Source of the DNA: Paracoccaceae bacterium
GTDB taxonomy: Bacteria; Pseudomonadota; Alphaproteobacteria; Rhodobacterales; Rhodobacteraceae
Assembly: GCA_009920225.1 (NCBI GenBank)
Contig: RGAJ01000128.1
Coordinates: 1 to 5,927 of the forward strand
Direction: 5' to 3'
Length of the DNA stretch: 5,927 nucleotides
Position numbers and translations under genes: made by a program. Below, in pieces: positions 1 to 5,112 of this stretch (positions within the stretch are counted from its first letter, which is position 1; every line of letters begins with the position of its first letter). The notes under the pieces are model-generated. The model was not told the origin of the DNA, searched no databases, and saw only the letters and a list, made by a program, of their open reading frames with translations.

Positions 1-132
1 TACATGATCTGCCAACGGCGCACGTATGGATACAGATCCCGACCCCACACGTTCCAATGTTGCACCCAGAGTGTGCATCAAGCTTTGTCGCGCAAAGCTG
101 TCGTTAATCCGCGTTTCGATGTCTTGTTTCAT
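1..132 (-). CDS. PaaI-like hotdog-fold thioesterase, N-terminal part (cut by window edge)
   Basis: A reading frame begins with ATG at 132 and stays open to the window edge, giving 44 codons. The N-terminus starts MKQDIETRINDSFARQ and goes on through LMHTLGAT, LERVGSGSVSIRAPL and ADHV. This matches the usual start of PaaI-type acyl-CoA thioesterases: a short helix ending in an F-x-R-Q-x-L-M pattern, then the first strands of the hotdog fold. The catalytic segment (normally an HGG- or HAG-containing stretch just downstream) lies outside the window. Such enzymes hydrolyse acyl- or aryl-CoA thioesters in the cytoplasm, usually as homotetramers of about 130-150 residues. The gene starts 42 nt after the TRAP permease stop, on the same strand and with no terminator visible, so co-transcription is likely. 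No good ribosome binding site precedes the ATG. An in-frame stop lies 9 codons upstream, and the only alternative start is a TTG five codons upstream. The family call rests on recalled family pattern over 44 residues. Confidence 0.72.
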   Translation of the reverse strand, partial: MKQDIETRINDSFARQSLMHTLGATLERVGSGSVSIRAPLADHV

Positions 133-174
133 ACCAGCAATGTGCAAGTGGTTTTGTCATCGCGCAACCTGTTT

Positions 175-2463
175 TTACACAGTCGCCCGATTTGATCGAT
201 AAAATCGGTGGAATGAAATGATACCTATGCCCAGCGCAATTCCCGACCACATTCCCAGATCAGTTTGCCATAAGACAAGAACAAACGCGACCAAGCGCAA
301 GGTTACCTCAACCAGTGTCATTGGCTTGGTTTCAAAACGGGCCAAAGCCGATGCCAAAAGATATAGCGCGAAAAACAAACGCAGCAGCAACAGCAGCAAG
401 GCGACAATATCAACTTGACCGCTGTAGCCGTCCATCAACACTTTTTGCCCCATGTCATTGGTGATGGTTACCGCTTCTTCGATCAGCAAGAGCTCAGGGT
501 ACCATGCAAAAACAAAGGGGATCACAAACATCACAATTCCGACGCGGACCGCAGCAACGCCCGTGCGCATCGGCTCTGTTTTCGCGACCGAGGCTGCGGC
601 AAAGGCCGCCACAGCAACAGGTGGCGTGATTGCGGATGCAACAGCAAAGTAAAACACGAACATATGTGCGGTGAACACACTGATCCCAAGTTCAGTCAAC
701 AACGGCCCAAGCAAAATGGCCACATTCACATAGGCCGGGACCGTCGGCATGCCCATGCCCAACAAGATTGCGCACAGCATAGTGCACATCAGCGCCAGCA
801 TCAGATAAACGCCGCCGACAATATGAATTTCAAATCCAAAAACATTAAGAACACGGGCGGATTCAAGCCATGATGTCACTGCGCGGGTCAATTCCCCGTT
901 TAGTCCACTTTCGTTCAAAAACGCGGCAATGATAGACACCGCGAACAATAACAGAAACAAACGTGACACCAACAAACCACCTTCGGCGACCGATTGTAAG
1001 ATACGCATCGGGTTACGGCGCGTATCTGGATCCAAGAACAGCATCGGGATCAGCACGATGACAGCCCACCATCCCGCAGACACGGCATCACCGGCAGAGT
1101 TCACAATCGTTTGATTTATGACCGACCCCAAAAAAGGCAGGCTGATTGTATCTTTGGTTCCCAACAAAAGAACCAAGATCACCAGAATGGGCACACCAAT
1201 GATGGACAAGTTGATCCAGTCTTGGCGCGACATCTCTAATTCTTTGGGGACGTCGCCGACCGCTTGAATGTCGTCACGCCGAGATTGGAACATCACGGCC
1301 AAAAAGATCGACAAGAAAAAACACATCGCTGGGATAAAGGCCGCGATGATGACTTTGGTGTATGGAACCGCGGTCAGTGCAACCAAAACAAAGGCAGCCA
1401 CGCCCATAACGGGCGGCATGATCTGCCCACCAGATGATGCGGCAGCCTCAACACCGCCTGCGAATTCGGGTTTGAATCCCGTCTTTTTCATCATCGGGAT
1501 CGTCAATCGCCCCGTCGACAATACGTTGGTCACGGGGCCACCCGTGATTGTTCCAAACATTGCCGATGAAACAATTGCCGCATGTGCGGGGCCACCCCGT
1601 AGTTTACGGGTCCACCGTACTGCAACTTTGATCAGCGCGGTGCCCCCAGCGCACGATCCGAACAAAGATCCCAAAATGACATATGGGAAAACTTGGCTCA
1701 CGACGATGTCCATAAATCGTCCCATAAATCCATCGGGTGTCGTGAAAACATTTGTCGCCTTTTGAATGGCTGCTGCGGTGGCGTCACCCCCATCCGCACC
1801 AAGCTTGGTCAAAAGAAAATTATTGTCTGACAGATCAAAAATCCAAACCAACGATGTCCCAACAGTATACAGAACAACGCCTGACGCCACCAAAACCAAT
1901 GGCAGCCCCCAAACACGCACGTTGTATATGAAAAACAGGGTGATGATCGTAAACAAAAGCGGCAAGATCCAGATGCCAAACCGTGCTTGGCACGCGGGCA
2001 CTTCAGCTTCAAAACTAATGCCGGGAATAACACCTTGGGACCGCTCAAGCGCCTCTTGGATGAGCTGTTCTCGGACACCCGTCATTTGGTCAATCAAGCA
2101 AATGCTATCAATTTCAACCAAATACCCAAAGGCGCCCAAGAATGCACCCAAAACCAATCCCACATCCATGGCAAGACCGATGTATTTGTTTTTTTGCGCT
2201 GCTTTGAATTCGCGATACATGCTTGCATCAAGCGCGACGATCAGCATCATGGCGAAAAAGACGGGGGGATAAAAATATTCTGTCGTAAACCCAGAAATGC
2301 GCAGAAACTTCACACCCGTCAATTCACGCAGGCTGTCTTGCAAACCATGGATTTCCGGAAGCGTATTTATCATCCCAACGATAACCAGAGCAAACGCCAG
2401 TATCGCGGCGATCTTCTTTCCGATTGGCATTCGCCGATCAGACGTCATGATCTCATCATTCAT
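175..2463 (-). CDS. TRAP transporter fused permease subunit (4TM/12TM, DctQ-DctM fusion)
   Basis: This is a 762-residue integral membrane protein, the permease of a TAXI-type TRAP uptake system that moves a binding-protein-delivered substrate across the inner membrane with a cation gradient. Residues about 15-210 form the small DctQ-like domain, with several hydrophobic helices and a soluble loop at about 120-160 that carries two cysteines (near 122 and 158). Residues about 245-650 form the large DctM-like domain with two inverted-repeat signatures: GTITGGPVTNV followed by GGQIMPP (345-351), and MGMPTVPAY (570-578) followed by AITPP (611-615). A C-terminal extension (about 655-762) adds more hydrophobic helices, as is usual in fused TAXI permeases (often annotated as DUF3394). 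I chose ATG 2463 because AAGAG lies 6 nt upstream; an in-frame GTG directly before it (2466) has only 3 nt spacing. The gene follows the cognate binding protein after a hairpin-containing gap. The substrate cannot be read from the sequence. The frame is intact and full length. Confidence 0.95.
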   Translation of the reverse strand: MNDEIMTSDRRMPIGKKIAAILAFALVIVGMINTLPEIHGLQDSLRELTGVKFLRISGFTTEYFYPPVFFAMMLIVALDASMYREFKAAQKNKYIGLAMDVGLVLGAFLGAFGYLVEIDSICLIDQMTGVREQLIQEALERSQGVIPGISFEAEVPACQARFGIWILPLLFTIITLFFIYNVRVWGLPLVLVASGVVLYTVGTSLVWIFDLSDNNFLLTKLGADGGDATAAAIQKATNVFTTPDGFMGRFMDIVVSQVFPYVILGSLFGSCAGGTALIKVAVRWTRKLRGGPAHAAIVSSAMFGTITGGPVTNVLSTGRLTIPMMKKTGFKPEFAGGVEAAASSGGQIMPPVMGVAAFVLVALTAVPYTKVIIAAFIPAMCFFLSIFLAVMFQSRRDDIQAVGDVPKELEMSRQDWINLSIIGVPILVILVLLLGTKDTISLPFLGSVINQTIVNSAGDAVSAGWWAVIVLIPMLFLDPDTRRNPMRILQSVAEGGLLVSRLFLLLFAVSIIAAFLNESGLNGELTRAVTSWLESARVLNVFGFEIHIVGGVYLMLALMCTMLCAILLGMGMPTVPAYVNVAILLGPLLTELGISVFTAHMFVFYFAVASAITPPVAVAAFAAASVAKTEPMRTGVAAVRVGIVMFVIPFVFAWYPELLLIEEAVTITNDMGQKVLMDGYSGQVDIVALLLLLLRLFFALYLLASALARFETKPMTLVEVTLRLVAFVLVLWQTDLGMWSGIALGIGIISFHRFYRSNRATV

Positions 2464-2483
2464 CACATACTCTTATGCTGAGT

Positions 2484-2508
2484 GGACCTCCGTTTTTAAC
2501 GGAGATCC
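2484..2508 (-). promoter_or_regulatory. Intercistronic hairpin between TRAP binding protein and permease genes
   Basis: The minus-strand transcript reads GGATCTCCGTT, AAA, AACGGAGGTCC. The arms pair along all 11 positions with one U-G wobble, and the nominal loop is 3 nt. It starts 15 nt after the binding-protein stop and ends 20 nt before the permease ATG. No U-run follows, so it is not a classic intrinsic terminator. Stem-loops at this position in transporter operons commonly protect the upstream mRNA or cause partial termination, so that binding protein is made in excess of permease; that role is inferred here. The 3' arm also holds GGAGG, but this lies 23 nt from the permease start, too far to act as its ribosome binding site. 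Confidence 0.65.
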
Positions 2509-2523
2509 AGATTCATTTGTGTC

Positions 2524-3579
2524 TTATGATTTTAGGCAGTCTGCGACTGTATAGCCTGCATCCTCATACGCGCGCACTGCGCTTGGGTGCATTTTCACTT
2601 GTACCGCGCCACACGCCCCTTGGGATTTGCCGTCAACATCACCAAATGTAAGACCAAGATACGGCCCCATTGGTGATCCTGAGAAAAAGCGATCCTTCGA
2701 TTTTAGAAAGGTCGACACGATGTTATAGACAAGCTCGTCATCCATATTTTTGGAAACAACTTGGCCAAATGCGGTGGAATAAGAATCAAACGTATCGTCA
2801 TCCGTTACGATCGTGATGTCGTTCCCCGCATAGGCCGCGCGATATTCATCAACAGGAAGAGAAAATGGCGCATGCCCAGGCGCAGCGACGATTTGTTGCC
2901 CCAGCTCACTGTTATACAAATCCGACGGAATATCGTACATTGTAACAGCCCCTGCTGCGGCGTGCTGAATTTCACGACCTGATGGCAAACCATTGGGAAC
3001 AGTCCATGCATCAACGCCACCGCCTGTGACTGTTGGGGTCATGTCGTTCCATTGTGTCTGAACGCCCTCATATCCTTCGCCATCTTTGAGACCTGACAAA
3101 AGCTGGATCATTGCCCGCCCCGATGTCAACGCTGCCCCGCGGGGTGGTCCGTTCCAAATGCGCAAACCATCAAGTTTGCGGATGTCTTTCACGGGCTTGG
3201 AATTGTAATAGGAAAATGTCTGATGCGATCCCGCGTGGAAAAAGATAACCCGCAGGTTTTCAGCCAATTCAGCACCTTTTTCAGGACCAACACCGCTATA
3301 CGGACCTATGCCTTTGGACAAAAGGAAAGGTAAGATCAATGGCGCTGGCGTCATATCCAAGCGGCCCTCGGCAACAGCTTGGACCGAATTTGTCAATGTC
3401 GCGCCTTCGGTGATTTGCATGGTCGCAACACCTGCGGCATCAAGAACGGCGGCCAATGTTGTGTCAACATAATGTGGTGACGATCCGGGTCCTGATGTTT
3501 CAGATGTCAAAGTCGCTTGGGCAAAACCGAAAGCAGGAACACAGGCCACTGCGGCCCCGATAATGAATGAACGTAGCAT
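2524..3579 (-). CDS. TAXI-family TRAP transporter solute-binding protein
   Basis: This 351-residue periplasmic protein captures the substrate and delivers it to the fused permease encoded next. The first 22 residues are a Sec signal peptide (MLRSF, then a hydrophobic stretch ending F-A-Q-A), with predicted cleavage after Ala22. The mature part shows the TAXI order of elements: a glycine- and serine-rich strand-turn (TSETSGPGSS, 25-34), V-Q-A-V-A-E-G-R-L-D-M at 67-76, N-L-R-V-I at 108-112, and S-K-P-V-K-D-I-R-K-L-D-G at 127-138 followed by NGPPRGA (143-149). Its only two cysteines in the mature chain are Cys323 and Cys348, near the C-terminus, and could form a disulfide. Start choice: GGGAGG (3584-3589) precedes ATG 3579 by 4 nt, whereas the in-frame ATGs at 3600 and 3591 have no good site and would put residues before the signal peptide. 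The family and transporter role are well supported; the ligand is unknown. Confidence 0.92.
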   Translation of the reverse strand: MLRSFIIGAAVACVPAFGFAQATLTSETSGPGSSPHYVDTTLAAVLDAAGVATMQITEGATLTNSVQAVAEGRLDMTPAPLILPFLLSKGIGPYSGVGPEKGAELAENLRVIFFHAGSHQTFSYYNSKPVKDIRKLDGLRIWNGPPRGAALTSGRAMIQLLSGLKDGEGYEGVQTQWNDMTPTVTGGGVDAWTVPNGLPSGREIQHAAAGAVTMYDIPSDLYNSELGQQIVAAPGHAPFSLPVDEYRAAYAGNDITIVTDDDTFDSYSTAFGQVVSKNMDDELVYNIVSTFLKSKDRFFSGSPMGPYLGLTFGDVDGKSQGACGAVQVKMHPSAVRAYEDAGYTVADCLKS

Positions 3580-3583
3580 ATTT

Positions 3584-3589
3584 CCTCCC
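3584..3589 (-). promoter_or_regulatory. Ribosome binding site of the TAXI binding-protein gene
   Basis: GGGAGG on the minus strand, 4 nt before ATG 3579. It is the only strong site in this stretch and falls inside the longer reading frame that could begin at 3600, so it decides the start in favour of 3579. Confidence 0.75.
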
Positions 3590-3623
3590 ATTGTGCGCAT
3601 GAAGAACGCTTATTATGGACTCA

Positions 3624-3651
3624 AGTGTAGCAAAATTAAGTGACTTGTCAC
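3624..3651 (-). promoter_or_regulatory. Predicted sigma70-type promoter of the TRAP operon
   Basis: On the minus strand, GTGACA (3651-3646, 5 of 6 to the -35 consensus) is followed after 16 nt by TACACT (3629-3624, 4 of 6 to the -10). A TGC triplet directly before the -10 makes it an extended -10. Transcription would start near 3617, giving a leader of about 38 nt that contains the binding-protein ribosome site. Prediction by eye only. Confidence 0.5.
3640..3651. promoter_or_regulatory. Palindromic candidate operator GTGACTTGTCAC
   Basis: A perfect inverted repeat of 5-bp arms (GTGAC / GTCAC) with a TT centre lies midway between two divergent promoters and overlaps the -35 box of each. A dimeric MarR-family repressor bound here would block both directions, and the divergent gene encodes just such a protein. 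MarR sites are usually somewhat longer (about 16-20 bp) imperfect palindromes, so this may be only the core. Part of the symmetry could simply arise from two opposed -35 boxes. Confidence 0.5.
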
Positions 3652-3673
3652 GGATTTTTTTTTCCGCTTTAAT
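3645..3673 (+). promoter_or_regulatory. Predicted sigma70-type promoter of the marR-family gene
   Basis: TTGTCA (3645-3650, 5 of 6 to the -35) and TTTAAT (3668-3673, 5 of 6 to the -10) are separated by the optimal 17 nt. The spacer contains an uninterrupted run of nine T (3655-3663). The expected start point is near 3680, which places the ribosome site and ATG 3698 in the transcript and makes the upstream ATG at 3680 unlikely to be used. Confidence 0.55.
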
Positions 3674-3684
3674 CCGACCATGGA

Positions 3685-3690
3685 AAGGAA
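3685..3690 (+). promoter_or_regulatory. Ribosome binding site of the marR-family gene
   Basis: AAGGAA sits 7 nt before ATG 3698. It overlaps what would be coding sequence if translation began at ATG 3680, so it sets the start at 3698. Confidence 0.7.
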
Positions 3691-3697
3691 ACGCGCT

Positions 3698-4192
3698 ATG
3701 GCAGACAATATACCAGATAAAGAACGGCTTGATGTGCGTCGTCGTCATGAAACCGCAAACATCTTTTCGCGCTTGCCTGCGACCTATGCTGCGTCGCGGA
3801 TGCAGGGGCAGAGGCTTTTGAAAATTGGCGGGTTGTCCATTGTCGAATGGCGTATTCTTTGGGATGTTCTAGAAGCGGGGCCGATTACGATCCGAGATCT
3901 GGCCGAATTACAGCGTGCCGATCATTCACAAATCAGCCGCGTGTTGCCCAAAATGTCTGCGGCGGGATGGATTGAACTTCAACGCGATAAAAACGATGGC
4001 CGACAGACCCTGATATCACTGACGAAAGAGGGCGTTGCCGCCTATGAACGCGCAGCGCCCATTATGGCCAAGCGACGCGCTGCATTCCGGAAATACTTTA
4101 CAGAAGACGAAATCAAACTGTGGCTAGATCTGTTGGATCGTTTCGATGTCTTTTGCCAGCTCAGTGTCGAGGATATCTTGGACACCGAATGA
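3698..4192 (+). CDS. MarR-family winged-helix transcriptional regulator
   Basis: This 164-residue cytoplasmic DNA-binding protein is of normal length for MarR regulators. Residues about 16-45 and 115-155 are helical and would form the dimer interface. The winged helix-turn-helix runs from about 46 to 112: LSIVEWRILWDVLEAGPI, the helix around TIRDLAEL (64-71), the recognition helix around DHSQISRVLPKMSAAGW (75-91), and a wing with the family's conserved D-x-R signature as DGR (100-102) followed by TLISLTKEG. A single cysteine (Cys153) is in the C-terminal helix. It is transcribed away from the TRAP operon across a 118-bp region with a palindrome under both promoters, so the inference is a local repressor of itself and the transporter, released by the substrate or a derived CoA ester. 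An in-frame ATG at 3680 would add six residues but is disfavoured by ribosome site and promoter position. The family is clear; target and ligand are inferred. Confidence 0.92.
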   Translation: MADNIPDKERLDVRRRHETANIFSRLPATYAASRMQGQRLLKIGGLSIVEWRILWDVLEAGPITIRDLAELQRADHSQISRVLPKMSAAGWIELQRDKNDGRQTLISLTKEGVAAYERAAPIMAKRRAAFRKYFTEDEIKLWLDLLDRFDVFCQLSVEDILDTE

Positions 4193-5112
4193 TCACGGTT
4201 GTAACACAGCCGCCATCCATTCAGACAAAAAGTTCTTGCGCTTGATCGGATCGACATAAACCAACAAACCTGGATCCAATCTGATGGGTTTTTGATGCGG
4301 CCGCGCGATCAAGCTTTCTTCGGAAATGCGGGGCAGTTTGGCCAGTTCATCAATGCTTTGCTGTCCTGCATCAGAAACCAAATAATCCAAAAACACCGCC
4401 GCATTGTCGGCGTGCGTGGCCGAAACGGGAACCAATGCAGTACGCAACAAAATATGGGTAAAATCGCGAAATTCGACCAACTGCACATCGGAGTTGCCAG
4501 ACAAATGCGCCATGGCATAGGACCCAACGACATTATAGGCCACCGCAATCTTGCCGGTTTTGACATCATCGATCATTGCGGACGAGGTGGTGTATAATTG
4601 CACCCTCAACCCCCCCATGATTTCCGCCAATCGCCAAAATGTATCGGAATACCGCGCGTCTTGGGATGCAAACAGATATCCCGCACCCGATCGAACAGGA
4701 TCATAGGTTCCCAACTTGTTTCGGAATCTGTCTGGGTGTGTCCGCAACATTGCGGCAAGGTCTGCGCGCGTCTGCGGAATGCCCAACCCAGCAAACGCAT
4801 CCCGATTTAGAACGGCCACAACAGGTTCTTGGGCAATCGCAACCAAGACATCGCGCCATCGCGCCCAATTGGGAAGCGCGCGTATTGCGGCGGATGACAC
4901 AGGTTGGGCAAATCCATCATTCGCAAGCTTCATCTGAAGATCCATGGCAGACGAAATCACAATGTCATAACTGTTCTGTCGGTGTCGATTGTTGACAAGA
5001 CGCGCACCAAACGCGGGCCGTTTCCGAAATCCCTTTGTTCTTCGATTGTGATCGCGGCAACCGCAGCGGAGAAGTTTACAAAGAATATGATGGCAGCGAT
5101 AAAGATGCGCAT
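4193..5112 (-). pseudogene. ABC-type (iron/carboxylate-like) periplasmic binding protein, frameshifted with internal deletion
   Basis: Translation would begin at ATG 5112 (GGAGG 6 nt upstream) with a signal peptide (MRIFIAAIIFF, ending AAVAA) and first strand LVRVLSTIDTD. This frame stops at TGA 4957-4959 after 51 codons, ending in the unrelated T-V-M-T-L. Homologous sequence resumes in another frame as N-S-Y-D-I-V-I-S-S-A-M-D-L-Q from 4975 and runs intact to the stop at 4193, including WARWRDVLVAIA, GTYDPVRSGAGYLFASQDAR, AVAYNVVGSYA and LLVYVDPIKRKNFLSEW. Binding proteins of this fold normally carry about 35-40 residues (helix, strand, helix) between the first strand and the YDIVIS strand; these are absent. 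I infer a deletion of roughly 100 bp, not a multiple of three, at about 4973-4980. The downstream frame can start at GTG 4960 (255 codons) but lacks a signal peptide and the first strand, so it should not work as a binding protein. Gene order after a TctE-like kinase suggests the intact form was a partner of that sensor. A sequence or assembly error remains possible. Confidence 0.8.

Noticed and set aside
133..174. Possible terminator between permease and thioesterase genes
   Set aside because: Only a 4-bp imperfect pairing is visible and no hairpin with a T-run on the transcribed strand.
380..402. CAG-like trinucleotide repeat
   Set aside because: It encodes the run of leucines in a membrane helix of the permease; it is interrupted and short, so codon and residue bias explain it.
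2463..2468. Minimal start-stop frame ATG TGA just before the permease start
   Set aside because: It arises from the ATG/GTG-rich start region and has only 1 nt between the AAGAG site and its ATG; there is no evidence that it is a regulatory leader.
1268..2481. Several long plus-strand open frames opposite the permease gene (1268-1765, 1766-2272, 1987-2481)
   Set aside because: They mirror the permease on the other strand. Their translations are rich in K, N, T, P and H with no domain signature, while the minus strand carries unmistakable TRAP motifs throughout.
3580..3600. Upstream starts (ATG 3600 and 3591) for the TAXI binding protein
   Set aside because: They lack a ribosome site and would place the GGGAGG site within the coding region; ATG 3579 begins directly with a good signal peptide.
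3651..3666. CGGA, T-run, TCCG as an intrinsic terminator
   Set aside because: The stem is only 4 bp, the T-run is the loop rather than the tail, and it sits inside a promoter region.
3680..3697. Upstream start ATG 3680 for the MarR protein
   Set aside because: It coincides with the predicted transcription start and overlaps the AAGGAA site that serves ATG 3698.
4957..4980. Programmed ribosomal frameshift joining the two parts of the ABC binding protein
   Set aside because: No slippery heptamer or downstream structure was seen, and a frameshift alone would not restore the missing helix-strand-helix segment.
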